DNA from: Bacteroidales bacterium
GTDB lineage: Bacteria; Bacteroidota; Bacteroidia; Bacteroidales; GCA-2748055
NCBI GenBank assembly: GCA_023138875.1
Contig: JAGLOO010000054.1
Location: forward strand, 1-54,452
Length of the DNA: 54,452 nucleotides
Reading direction: 5' to 3'
The notes beneath the pieces are model-generated. The model had not been told where the DNA came from, ran no database searches, and worked only from the letters and a program-made list of their open reading frames with translations. The position numbers and the translations under genes were made by a program. Positions 37,697 through 46,661 of the stretch are shown here, in pieces. Numbering within the stretch: the first letter of the stretch is position 1; each line of letters starts with the position of its first letter.

Positions 37697-39045
37697 ATCT
37701 CTTTCAAATGAACGGGTACGGCTTCCTGTTCCGTGATGTTGTCCATGCTCTCCTGTTTTCGAATGATATGAACCTGTCCGTCCAATCCAATCAGCACAAC
37801 GTTTGGCCGAAGCGTAATAAATTGCATCCACTGGGTCATGTTGTAGGCCCCGATCCGTTTGATCACAAAATGGTCACCTTTCTTGAGCAGGGGGAAGGCA
37901 ATGGCTTCCCTTAAAACATCGATGTTCATACAGAGGGGACCGTAAATGGTGGTCTCCTCCAGGTGTTCTGATACTGGTGCAGCCGGGTACACTTCGTGCT
38001 CATACCAGAATGATGTGAACAGCAGGTTTACTCCCACATCAACGATCGTGGCGCGGTTGCCATTGGAAAGCCTTTTATTTGCAATGACTGTGCCCAGCAA
38101 GTATCCTGCATCATCGATGAGCGCTCTGCCGCTCTCCAGGATAAGTATTGGAAGGTTCCTGGGGTTCAGTTCCGAGTTGAGGATGGCCGATGAAATAGCT
38201 TCGGCATATTCATCGAAAGAAGGAAGTGTATCTGATCCCGGATAATAAGCACCCTTCAGTGTATTCTGGGAGGCAAAACCCCCACCCATATCGATGTACT
38301 TAATACTCACCCCATATTTTCTTTCGATACCATATGCCAGGTCAGCCAGTTTCCCTGCTGCTATTTTGTATGCATTGGATGTGAGCATATAGGTACCGAT
38401 GTGTGTATGGAGACCGACAAGATCGAGTTTTTCGTTGATCATAATACGGTTTATCGCATCCCAGGCATCACCATTTTCATAGTTAAATCCAAAGCGGTCC
38501 CACATGGGATAAACTCCGGTGTCCATATTCACCCGGATGGCAACCTTGGGACGTTTTCCGGATTTTTCAGAGAGCGCAATGATGGAATACATCTCATCGA
38601 AATGATCGATATGGATAAGGGAGTCGTTCTCAATAGCTTTTTTAAGGTCTTCATCGGTTTTATCCGGACCGTTAAAAATGATCTGGCTTCCTTTAACACC
38701 ATTCAGTATTGCTTTGTCATATTCAAACCCGGATACCACCTCGGCCCAGGATCCTTCCTGGTGGAAGATGCGGCAAACAGCATCCAGGTAATTTGTTTTA
38801 TACGACCAGGCATACTGGACTTTCGGGTACCGTGTGGTAAAGGCATGCCTTGCCTTTTTATATTTTTCCCTGATGGTTTTTTCTGAAATTACATAGACTG
38901 GAGAGCCATAATCATTCAATAGTTCGGAAACGGGAATGTTATCGATATGAGTGATGGGCTCAGCCTGCGATTTCATGCCGAATTTACTCGGCATTCCGGC
39001 CTGCAGCTTTTTTATATAAGGTCTTTCAAATGGTTTCTTTTCCAT
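37693..39045 (-). CDS. Fold-III PLP-dependent decarboxylase (LysA/ODC-like)
   Basis: A 450-residue alanine-racemase-fold decarboxylase. The PLP lysine is Lys83 in WSYKTNY. Others are HTHIGT, the glycine loop MGGGFASQ, the phosphate/Glu motif LESGRAL in place of EPGR, the cysteine motif YGPLCMNIDVL, and the late tyrosine in GAYNMTQW. The LCxxxDVL version recalls decarboxylases such as BtrK and siderophore-type enzymes more than housekeeping diaminopimelate decarboxylase. Substrate is likely an amino acid, free or conjugated. It follows the ATP-grasp gene by 13 bases and overlaps the transporter-peptidase start by 4 bases. Confidence 0.85.
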   Translation of the reverse strand: MEKKPFERPYIKKLQAGMPSKFGMKSQAEPITHIDNIPVSELLNDYGSPVYVISEKTIREKYKKARHAFTTRYPKVQYAWSYKTNYLDAVCRIFHQEGSWAEVVSGFEYDKAILNGVKGSQIIFNGPDKTDEDLKKAIENDSLIHIDHFDEMYSIIALSEKSGKRPKVAIRVNMDTGVYPMWDRFGFNYENGDAWDAINRIMINEKLDLVGLHTHIGTYMLTSNAYKIAAGKLADLAYGIERKYGVSIKYIDMGGGFASQNTLKGAYYPGSDTLPSFDEYAEAISSAILNSELNPRNLPILILESGRALIDDAGYLLGTVIANKRLSNGNRATIVDVGVNLLFTSFWYEHEVYPAAPVSEHLEETTIYGPLCMNIDVLREAIAFPLLKKGDHFVIKRIGAYNMTQWMQFITLRPNVVLIGLDGQVHIIRKQESMDNITEQEAVPVHLKEI

Positions 39046-39058
39046 GATATATGATTTC

Positions 39059-40102
39059 TTATAATTCTCCTAATGTGGATAATTTCTCAAATTCTTTAAG
39101 ATCAGTGATCAGATCATATGAGTAGCGGATAAACATTTTTCCCACTTCGTAATCCTTCAATGGTTCAACTTCCATGCCAAGCGCAAGTTTTACCAGGGCT
39201 TCGGGAAGATTCTGTCCGGCACCAACCGCCAGGTACACCCAGGCCGGAATCCGGGGATTTATCTCGATGATGTATAATTCGTTTTTATGTGTTTTAACCA
39301 GCTCTACTTCCATGCCGCCTCTCCATTTCGTGGCTTTAATGATCTTATAGGTAAGATCCAGCAGTTTTTTATTATCCAGTGTGATCCCGGACCATGCTTT
39401 TCCCTTATCGGTGATAAATTGTTTTCGCATGGGAACTGCCCCAATGGTATTGCCTTTGCCGTCACCCAGGGCCACAACATTAACTTCAGTGCCTTTGATG
39501 AACTCCTGGATAATAACCGGCAAACCCCATTTTGCACTGATCTTATTGTAGTTCATCCTCACCTGCTCCTCGTTATAGGCAAGGTAGGCGTCATAGAATT
39601 TTCCCTTAACCATAAGAGGATAATCAAATTCATCCTTCAGTTTTCCGATTTCGTCTATTCTGGTAATGTCTTTGCTGAATGGAACAGCCAGATCATATTT
39701 TTTCCCATACTCCGGAAGGTTGGATTTATGGCGTTCTTCGAACTGCTCAAGGGTGGGTAGAAATGTATGGATACCGGCCTGCTCCAGCACCCTTTCCGAT
39801 CTCATAAAGGCATAGAGTTCAGCATCAAAATTGGGTATAAGCACATCAATGGGATCCTTTTTATGGATCTCCAGTATTCTTTTCACCAGGACATCCGATC
39901 CTTCGGAAGGGTAGGGTACCTGAAAGGTCTTATCAACCACTCCATCCATATAAATGGCGGGTTCAAGATTTTCGTATGCAAGCCCCAGGATACGCGCATC
40001 AAAGCTGGCAGATTCACGGATCCCCCGGATCACAGGAACGCCGGGACCCGGATTATCCGTATTATTTAGGCCGGTGAGGGCAACAGTTATTTTAATGCTC
40101 AT
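39059..40102 (-). CDS. ATP-grasp ligase
   Basis: A 347-residue cytoplasmic ATP-grasp enzyme. An N-terminal Rossmann-like domain (ITVALTGLNNTDNPG) is followed by the nucleotide-binding fold: YPLMVKGKFYDAYLA (lysine), IIQEFIKGTEVNVVAL, and the metal site GGMEVELVK, then IIEINPRIPAWVYLAVGAGQ in the carbamoyl-phosphate-synthase-like manner. Such enzymes join a carboxylate, through an acyl phosphate, to an amine. It begins within the end of the PqqD gene (11-base overlap), so these two proteins are made together. Substrates unknown. Confidence 0.87.
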   Translation of the reverse strand: MSIKITVALTGLNNTDNPGPGVPVIRGIRESASFDARILGLAYENLEPAIYMDGVVDKTFQVPYPSEGSDVLVKRILEIHKKDPIDVLIPNFDAELYAFMRSERVLEQAGIHTFLPTLEQFEERHKSNLPEYGKKYDLAVPFSKDITRIDEIGKLKDEFDYPLMVKGKFYDAYLAYNEEQVRMNYNKISAKWGLPVIIQEFIKGTEVNVVALGDGKGNTIGAVPMRKQFITDKGKAWSGITLDNKKLLDLTYKIIKATKWRGGMEVELVKTHKNELYIIEINPRIPAWVYLAVGAGQNLPEALVKLALGMEVEPLKDYEVGKMFIRYSYDLITDLKEFEKLSTLGEL

Positions 40103-40346
40103 CTTCTTCGTCTAATAACTCAAACTGCCTGAGCATGCTTAGAAAATCAAAATAGTACTTTTCAAAGCTGGAGGCATCTATTTCATACACTGAGGTGATG
40201 TTGGATTTGACCTCCTCAACAGACTTTTCTTCTTTCAAAAGTCTGATGATCTCCTGTCCAACCTGGTTGATTGAAAAGGAATCTCCGGTTGTCGGGTTAA
40301 AGACAAATCCTGTATCACTGACGGCAATGTTCTTTTTTAATCGCAT
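40092..40346 (-). CDS. PqqD-like peptide-binding protein
   Basis: An 84-residue protein matching the PqqD/RRE winged-helix family: a beta-turn VSDTGFVFNPTTGDSFSIN, the NQVGQEIIRLLKE helix, and an acidic C-terminal helix. In RiPP pathways this domain presents a precursor peptide to the modifying enzyme. Its overlap with the ATP-grasp gene fits this job, but I saw no obvious precursor-peptide gene. First gene of the operon. On the minus strand GATATTTG (40374-40381) is a near match to a -7 element. Confidence 0.82.
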   Translation of the reverse strand: MRLKKNIAVSDTGFVFNPTTGDSFSINQVGQEIIRLLKEEKSVEEVKSNITSVYEIDASSFEKYYFDFLSMLRQFELLDEEDEH

Positions 40347-40407
40347 GATGCTGTATTATTCGATTTTATGATGCAAATATCCGGAAACTTTGTTTAGAGC
40401 CTGTTAC

Positions 40408-40425
40408 ACTTTTTTGTTAAAAAGT
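40408..40425. promoter_or_regulatory. Perfect palindrome between PqqD operon and AraC-type regulator
   Basis: ACTTTTT-TGTT-AAAAAGT is a perfect 7-base inverted repeat with a 4-base spacer, in the 120-base gap between the divergent genes. It lies about 27 bases upstream of the partial -7 element of the operon, where an activator would sit. It could be an operator of the regulator gene next to it, or a chance A/T palindrome. Confidence 0.4.
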
Positions 40426-40466
40426 TATAATATTGACAATAAATATCGCCAGGAAAGAACCCTGTT

Positions 40467-41063
40467 ATGCAGAAGAACCGTAACCAGTTAATTTCCCGTA
40501 CCATATATATTAAGAATATGGTTTGTTTTTGCTGCATCCAACTGATCAGGGAGCGCCTGGATAGAGCTGGAATCGAAGTGGAAGAGATCAGTCCCGGGAA
40601 GGCCACCATCAGCTATGATGAGCAGGCCATATCGAATGATGATATCCGAAGGGTACTAAATGATATAGGAACAGATATTATTGAAGGCAGGGACAAAATA
40701 TTGGTGGAGCAGATCAAACAGGCTATTATTGAGCTGATTCATCTGATGAATAATATGGATTCGATCATAAGGAAATCAGACTACCTGGTTGAAAAAACAG
40801 GCCTCTCATATGCATACCTTTCCAGGATCTTTTCGTCACAGGAGCACATTACGCTGGAAAAATACATCATCCTGAATAAGATTGAGCGAATTAAAGAACT
40901 GATCGATCAGGATGAATTTACGCTCAGCGAGATAGCTTTCATGATGGATTACAGCAGTGTACAATACCTTTCCAACCAGTTCAAACAAATCACCGGTATG
41001 ACCGTAAGTGATTATAAAGACAGCGACCGGTCTTCCAAGAAATCCATTGATAAACTGTATTAG
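40467..41063 (+). CDS. AraC-type regulator with N-terminal HMA-like metal-binding domain
   Basis: A 198-residue protein. Residues about 12-80 form an HMA-like fold with the metal motif Met18-x-Cys20-x-x-Cys23 (NMVCFCC) and the repeat-like ATISYDEQAISNDDIRRVL. The C-terminus is an AraC-type helix-turn-helix pair (LSEIAFMMDYSSVQYLSNQFK, TGMTVSDYK). It is divergent from the PqqD operon, 120 bases apart, and is its likely regulator. The cysteine motif suggests it could sense a metal such as copper, though many members of this family are untested. Confidence 0.83.
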   Translation: MQKNRNQLISRTIYIKNMVCFCCIQLIRERLDRAGIEVEEISPGKATISYDEQAISNDDIRRVLNDIGTDIIEGRDKILVEQIKQAIIELIHLMNNMDSIIRKSDYLVEKTGLSYAYLSRIFSSQEHITLEKYIILNKIERIKELIDQDEFTLSEIAFMMDYSSVQYLSNQFKQITGMTVSDYKDSDRSSKKSIDKLY

Positions 41064-41087
41064 GTACTGCCATCATGGGTGAATGTT

Positions 41088-43673
41088 TTAATAAGTATCC
41101 CTGATGGTCATGATCCTGATCCTGTCTGCCGGATCACTGGTTGAAGGATCTGTCTTCAGGTGTATGGTCCTCTTTTCACCTGGAAGAAGATCAAAATAGT
41201 TATCGGAAAAGAACCCTTCCTCATCCATGGAGAGGTATACATTTTTGGCCAGGAGATCTGTGCTGAGTTCCAGGTTAAAACCGTCCTCCACCTTTTCCGG
41301 CACCATTTTAACCTCAGGCTGAGGCAAATCAATATCCTTGATGGGGATAAAAAAGAAGTTGCTGGATGCAATTTCACGATCCTGCTCAACCAACTTTGCT
41401 TCCAACAGCACTTCACCGGCATTCAGGTTTTCCAGCAACTGTTCTACAGGTATGGCAAAATATGCATCACTTGAATTGGCCCGGATCTCAATCTGTTCTT
41501 CCGTTGTCCACAGGGTCTCGCCCTTGAAATCCACCATCCTGAGGGCCAGGGTGGCATCCAAAGGATCCAGTTTATCGGAAACTACATGCACCTTCAGGAT
41601 TTCTTCCTCTACCCGGGAAGCCACAAGCACATCAGCAAATGCTTTCTTTGAATAATACTGCAGGGCTTTCCATTGCACATAATAATCTGTACTGGACCAG
41701 GAGGCTACCGGCCAGCAGTCGTTGATCTGCCAGTATAAGCTGCCCATGGTATATGGTTTGGCGATTCGGTGCCCTTCCATGGCCATTTTAACTCCTTCAG
41801 CCTGGAGCACATGGCTCAGGTATAAATAGGATTCAAAATCCTTTGGTTTTTTATAATCCCGTAACAGGTAGGTCTCTATGGTCTCGTTCCCGATGGAAGA
41901 ACGCTGGTGTGATTTCATCACATCGGAATAGATGTCCCAATCCTCTTCAATAGTATATTTTTTTACAGTATTAAGTCCGGGAAATGACTGGAAACCATAT
42001 TCCGACATGAACCGTGCCAGCCAGGTGTGGTATCTGGAAAAGGGTTCTTTTCCCCACCATACACCCCAGTAATGGCTGTCGCCGCCGACCAGGTCTTCGG
42101 GAATGGTGTCGCCCGACTGGGGACTGGATGCCCAGTAGAACCGGTCCGGATCATGTTTCTCAACTTCCGATGGCAGCACATCCAGGAAGATGTCTTTGTA
42201 TGCTTTCCATTGTGCGATAGCTCCTGCCGGGTCTTCTTTTTCTATCCTCTCTTTCCAGCCCCACAACCACCAGGCTGAAAGTATTTCGTTGTTTCCACAC
42301 CAGAGGGCAATGGAGGGATGGTTCCTCAGACGTCTGATGTTATAGGCAGCTTCTTTCCCCACGCTTTCCAGGAATTCGGGGTGACCGGGATACATGTTGC
42401 AGGCGAACATGAAGTCCTGCCATACGAGGATCCCGTGTTTGTCGCACAGGTCATAAAATATATCTTTTTCATAGATTCCTCCTCCCCAGACGCGCAGCAT
42501 GTTGTAATTGCAATCTTTTGCAGTAAGGATCAGTTTTTCATATTTCTCCGGACTTACCCTGTCCAGGAATGCATCACTTGGAATGTAATTGGCCCCTTTC
42601 ATGAAAACGGGATGTCCATTCAGCTTGAAATAGAGGGATGTTCCGGAATCATCCTTTTCACGCACCACCTCAAGTGTTCTTAATCCAATGTTGTGTTCTA
42701 CCTTTTGCAGTCCTGATTCTGATCTCAGCACACCTGCAATACGGTACATATAAGCTTCACCAAGTCCGTTGGTCCACCATCGGCTTGGCTGCTCAATTTC
42801 AAAACCGACCTCGTATTCATGGACACCTGTTCCGATCTCCACAGGGGCAGAAGTTACCTCCTTATCATTCACCTGGATCTCCAGGTTCATGGTGGTGTTC
42901 ACTTCAGACTCGATCTCAAAGCAGGCGGTCAGTTCAGCTTTATCATCCTCCAGCCTGTTCTGTACGATCCGCAGGTCAGTGATCCTTGCTTCATCCCAGG
43001 CTTTTAAATAGACCGGTTGCCAGATGCCACTTGTAACCAGCCTGGGCCCCCAGTCCCAACCAAAATGACACTGGGCTTTTCGGATATGGGGACTCACTTT
43101 TTTGCCTTCCGGAACCTGACCGATCTCAGCCAGGTCGTTGCCAGATGATTCAACCCTGTGTGGGTAATTGTCATACTTTTCCAATCCTGTTTTTATAGGA
43201 GAGTGAAAATGAATTTTAAGGGTATTTGAATCCGTTGCCAGATACTCTTTAATATCCACCGTCCAGTCCCGGAACATATTGTCAGCAACAAGAATTTTCT
43301 GGTCGTTCAGATAGACATCAGCGTGGGTGTCCAATCCCTTGAATTCGAGGATCACCCGGTCCTTAACCATCATCCGGGACGGGATTTTCAGTTCGGTTTC
43401 ATAGATCCAGTCCTTCTTGTCGATCCACTGGACATCGTGTTCATTGAGGCGATAAAAAGGATCTTCGATAACACCATTCCTGATCAGGTCGGTATGAACG
43501 CAGCCGGGGACTTCTGCTTCCATCCACTCATCTTTTTCACTTTCACTGAATTTCCAGTGATCTTTTATTTCGATCATTGCTACCAGGGAATTATCTGAGA
43601 CGGATGAGCATGAAAAGAGGGACATCAACAGGCTGATGCCCAATAATTGCGAAATGTGTATTCCGGATTTCAT
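41088..43673 (-). CDS. Beta-mannosidase, glycoside hydrolase family 2
   Basis: An 861-residue lipoprotein-type enzyme (signal ending SLFSCSS). The sequence follows the GH2 beta-mannosidase plan: N-terminal jellyroll (WMEAEVPGCVHTDLIRNGVI), Ig-like domain, TIM barrel with the acid/base motif LWCGNNEI (Glu about 458) and the nucleophile motif FMSEYGFQS (Glu about 557), then C-terminal Ig-like domains. It removes terminal beta-linked mannose from oligosaccharides and probably works in the periplasm or at the outer membrane. It is convergent with the AraC-type regulator (24-base gap). Confidence 0.95.
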   Translation of the reverse strand: MKSGIHISQLLGISLLMSLFSCSSVSDNSLVAMIEIKDHWKFSESEKDEWMEAEVPGCVHTDLIRNGVIEDPFYRLNEHDVQWIDKKDWIYETELKIPSRMMVKDRVILEFKGLDTHADVYLNDQKILVADNMFRDWTVDIKEYLATDSNTLKIHFHSPIKTGLEKYDNYPHRVESSGNDLAEIGQVPEGKKVSPHIRKAQCHFGWDWGPRLVTSGIWQPVYLKAWDEARITDLRIVQNRLEDDKAELTACFEIESEVNTTMNLEIQVNDKEVTSAPVEIGTGVHEYEVGFEIEQPSRWWTNGLGEAYMYRIAGVLRSESGLQKVEHNIGLRTLEVVREKDDSGTSLYFKLNGHPVFMKGANYIPSDAFLDRVSPEKYEKLILTAKDCNYNMLRVWGGGIYEKDIFYDLCDKHGILVWQDFMFACNMYPGHPEFLESVGKEAAYNIRRLRNHPSIALWCGNNEILSAWWLWGWKERIEKEDPAGAIAQWKAYKDIFLDVLPSEVEKHDPDRFYWASSPQSGDTIPEDLVGGDSHYWGVWWGKEPFSRYHTWLARFMSEYGFQSFPGLNTVKKYTIEEDWDIYSDVMKSHQRSSIGNETIETYLLRDYKKPKDFESYLYLSHVLQAEGVKMAMEGHRIAKPYTMGSLYWQINDCWPVASWSSTDYYVQWKALQYYSKKAFADVLVASRVEEEILKVHVVSDKLDPLDATLALRMVDFKGETLWTTEEQIEIRANSSDAYFAIPVEQLLENLNAGEVLLEAKLVEQDREIASSNFFFIPIKDIDLPQPEVKMVPEKVEDGFNLELSTDLLAKNVYLSMDEEGFFSDNYFDLLPGEKRTIHLKTDPSTSDPADRIRIMTIRDTY

Positions 43674-43733
43674 AAGACAGTATGTAGCATTGGTTGCCTA
43701 AATGTAGGTAATATCGATAAAACCCTGGATGAA

Positions 43734-44390
43734 TTAAGTATGTCTGATCTGGTCTACATACTCTGTCCGGACCTCACCAAATTGATCTGAGTAATCCTGG
43801 AATGTCTGTGTAGCTCTTCTCCCGGCAAAAAACCCGATAACGATAAGTGCAACAAGCACGATGGCCACAATTCTGGCAGCGCTTTCCTTTCCTTTTAGTG
43901 CCTGTACAACAGCCTGGTACATAAGGTAGATCGAGTAGAGGCTTACCACTACTCCCACCAGGCTACCCAGGGTAAGACTAATGCCATAAAAGAAAGCCAG
44001 GAATGCATTAATGGGATAGATCACCATCAAAGAGGCGGTCACCCTGACACAGGCTTCGTAATCGGTATTCCCACCACAGATGGCAGAGATGACGAGCATG
44101 ATGGCGCCACCGACAAAAACTGCGATGATCGAACCTATAATTGACCAGATCAGGGCCATAATGCCTATAGCTCCACCCCAGAATCCACCAAAACCTCCCA
44201 TAGCAGATAATCCAAGCACACTCCACAACAGGGCAAGAAGGCCGGCAATTGTTCCATAAAAGACTGCCTTGAGGAGAGGTTCAGTCATACCACCTGAGAG
44301 AGACATGGAGGAGAAGTAGTCTTTCGGATTTAAAAGGGTTTCCTGGGATTCCTTTAATAGCTTTTTGAAGTCAAAAGTTTTGTTACTCAT
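43734..44390 (-). CDS. Yip1-family membrane protein
   Basis: A 218-residue inner-membrane protein. N-terminal KLLKESQETLLNPKDYF is the usual opening of Yip1-domain proteins. Five hydrophobic helices follow, with ISAICGGNTDYEACVRVTASLMVIYP in the position of the Yip1 middle motif. Function unknown. It is a single gene between the mannosidase and the SDR gene. Confidence 0.8.
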   Translation of the reverse strand: MSNKTFDFKKLLKESQETLLNPKDYFSSMSLSGGMTEPLLKAVFYGTIAGLLALLWSVLGLSAMGGFGGFWGGAIGIMALIWSIIGSIIAVFVGGAIMLVISAICGGNTDYEACVRVTASLMVIYPINAFLAFFYGISLTLGSLVGVVVSLYSIYLMYQAVVQALKGKESAARIVAIVLVALIVIGFFAGRRATQTFQDYSDQFGEVRTEYVDQIRHT

Positions 44391-44530
44391 AATAGCATAG
44401 GTGTAAAATGGTTTATGTTCAATGATCGGATGGATTCTTTAAAAGAACAAAAGATACCAAATATAATAACGTATAGCAACTAAAGGTTGGAGTTTACTCG
44501 ACAGGAAATACCATCCGGAAGGGGGGAGTA

Positions 44531-45331
44531 TCAGACAGAAGGCTGCATGGTGGATCCAAAGTCCTTTTCAGTCGACCGGAACCATGCTGTGGCCTGTCTG
44601 TTCAGGAAAAACTGAACCCGGTTCCAGAATCCAGGTATGATCAACCGGTCACCCCGTAGCATGCCATTGACTGCTTTGAGTGCAATTAATCCCGGAGTGA
44701 GGGTATTGATTTCCCCGGAAATTCCATCGGTTAATTCTAACTCCGGCATCATGTGTTTAATGGGTGCAGGATGCACCAAACTCACCGATACAGCGGTATG
44801 CTTCAATTCCTCTTCCAGCTCCTTTGCAAAAACATACATTTTGCTTACCGATTGCTGCATATCAGAACTGAATTGATCCTTTTTAAATGGGAACGGGATA
44901 ATATGCTGTATAAAGGATGAGGATAGCCTCGACATATGTGGAAGCAGACCCCAGGTAATCAGGGCAGCGCCCCGGAACCTGGTCAGGAAATCTTCCCTTG
45001 CAAGTTCTAAAATGCATTTGTTATAAGCCACCGACCAGTCGCAGGTAATGTTATTAATCAGGGCACGAACCTCATAACGATCACGTATTGTTTCGGTAAA
45101 TTTCTGGATGGCTTGTTTGTCTGAAAGATCCAGTTTTATAGCATTAACTTGCACATCCTCTTTTAGCTGCAATCCAATGGCAAATCGTTGAAGATCGACA
45201 CTGGTTGTCGACACCAGGATCAGGTTGCATGCTTTGCGTGCGATTTCGCGGGCCATGGCCCTTCCAAGTTCGCCTTCTGCTCCCAGTATGATGGTGTACT
45301 GTGTATTCAATTTTTGTTCTGTATTATGCAT
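44531..45331 (-). CDS. Short-chain dehydrogenase-like protein lacking the catalytic Tyr
   Basis: A 266-residue protein of SDR fold. It has the cofactor loop LGAEGELGRAMA and an NNIT segment in place of NNAG. In the active site the usual Y-x-x-x-K is replaced by Gln160-x-x-x-Lys164 (QSVSK), and the serine strand reads IQHIIP instead of INISS. The catalytic Ser and Tyr are therefore both missing. It may bind nucleotide without reducing substrates, or act by another mechanism. It resembles the HSD/DltE-like branch only loosely. The 262 bases upstream hold no recognised gene. Confidence 0.8.
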   Translation of the reverse strand: MHNTEQKLNTQYTIILGAEGELGRAMAREIARKACNLILVSTTSVDLQRFAIGLQLKEDVQVNAIKLDLSDKQAIQKFTETIRDRYEVRALINNITCDWSVAYNKCILELAREDFLTRFRGAALITWGLLPHMSRLSSSFIQHIIPFPFKKDQFSSDMQQSVSKMYVFAKELEEELKHTAVSVSLVHPAPIKHMMPELELTDGISGEINTLTPGLIALKAVNGMLRGDRLIIPGFWNRVQFFLNRQATAWFRSTEKDFGSTMQPSV

Positions 45332-45593
45332 GACTCTATACTAAAGACCAATAATTCTATGAAAGGCTGCGTAAAACGCGTAAAATTTTTTGTTAATAAT
45401 CTTCCAGACAGGGCCTCCTTTAACTGTAAGACACAAGAAAAGTGCCAAACCCCTATCTCAAGCCGGGTTTTTCTATCATAAAGTTCTATGTTTTCGGGCA
45501 TCTATCCTAACACCGAAACCCCGATCACAGGCGATTGGATAAAGAACTATGAACAATGAAGTTGAAATTATTAACAATGCAACTTGGTGGTTG

Positions 45594-46577
45594 TCAATTC
45601 CCCAGGATCTCATCCATAATCCGGCTGGTCACAGCGGCGGTTTTGCCTGTGGAGGGACAGGTTCCTTTCCCGTTCAGTTCTGAGACGATGGTCTGGATAA
45701 ACGGCATCTGGATGTGTTCGGGTTGGATGGTGAAAATGGATTCTTTTTGTTTATCCCGGATCAGTGTGATGGGTTTGAAACTGAAAATGGAGAATTTTAG
45801 TTTGCCCTTTTCACCGGTTACCTCCACAAGGTCCTTCTGATAAGGTTCCGTTGTAACAAAACTCCAGCTTCCGGTAACCAGAAGATCGTCAGGAAGCACC
45901 AGGGTGGCACCAATGGTATCTTCCGGTTCATAAAGACTGCCCATATTGCTTTTATTCCCGGTTACAGATACCGGATCTCCAAAAATGTAAAAAAGGATAT
46001 CCAGTGCATGACAGCCCACGTCATGAAAATATCCACCTCCCGAAAATTCAGGTATGACCCGCCAGGGAAGGTTGTTTCGGTTATAGTCCTCCTCCCGGGC
46101 GGGAAAATATTGTTGCATATTAGTATGGAGGATCCTGCCCAGTTTCCCCGAGTGGATAATCTCCCTGACCCTGATAAAGTACTCCAGAGACCTCCGGTAA
46201 TAGGCCACATAGACGGGTGTTCCCTTTTTTTCAGCTGCTTCATTGATGATCATGCACTCGTCCCAGGTCCGGGCCATGGGCTTCTCAATGTAAACCGGCT
46301 TTCCTGCTTTGATGGTCTCAAGGGCGTATTCAGTGTGTGATCCCGGCGGAGTTGCGATATAGACAATGTCTACTTCAGGATCATGGATCACATCTGCAGG
46401 ATCTTTGTGCCATGCTGGTATTCCATGGTGCTCAGCGTATTTTTTTGCTTTCCCGGGAGTCCGGTTCCCCACAGCCACCAGACGGGAGTTTTTTATCTTT
46501 TTGAATGAAGGGGCGCTCTTCTTTTCGGTCACGTTACCGCATCCGATCATGCCCCAATTGATCATTCGCTCTGCCAT
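45594..46577 (-). CDS. Gfo/Idh/MocA family oxidoreductase
   Basis: A 327-residue cytoplasmic enzyme. It has a Rossmann motif WGMIGCGNVTEKKS, the EKP motif VYIEKPMA and the GCHALDI active-site His motif. Members oxidise or reduce sugars or inositols using NAD(P). It lies upstream of a ThuA-like lipoprotein gene in the same direction (84-base gap), a pairing often seen in carbohydrate use. Exact substrate unknown. Confidence 0.92.
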   Translation of the reverse strand: MAERMINWGMIGCGNVTEKKSAPSFKKIKNSRLVAVGNRTPGKAKKYAEHHGIPAWHKDPADVIHDPEVDIVYIATPPGSHTEYALETIKAGKPVYIEKPMARTWDECMIINEAAEKKGTPVYVAYYRRSLEYFIRVREIIHSGKLGRILHTNMQQYFPAREEDYNRNNLPWRVIPEFSGGGYFHDVGCHALDILFYIFGDPVSVTGNKSNMGSLYEPEDTIGATLVLPDDLLVTGSWSFVTTEPYQKDLVEVTGEKGKLKFSIFSFKPITLIRDKQKESIFTIQPEHIQMPFIQTIVSELNGKGTCPSTGKTAAVTSRIMDEILGN

Positions 46578-46661
46578 AACGAACTAAGTTAACGAATTGT
46601 GAAAACATGTGAACCTATTCTTCCGGAAAGACTTTTCTACAATTTTTTCTGATTTATAGTT

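Noticed and set aside
37697-37831. ATG start of the urea transporter-M23 gene inside the decarboxylase gene
   Set aside because: It adds 45 residues with no transporter features. The TTG at 37696 overlaps the upstream stop and directly precedes the expected N-terminus.
45307-45501. Minus-strand ORF of 64 codons upstream of the SDR gene
   Set aside because: It overlaps the SDR start and has no recognisable features.
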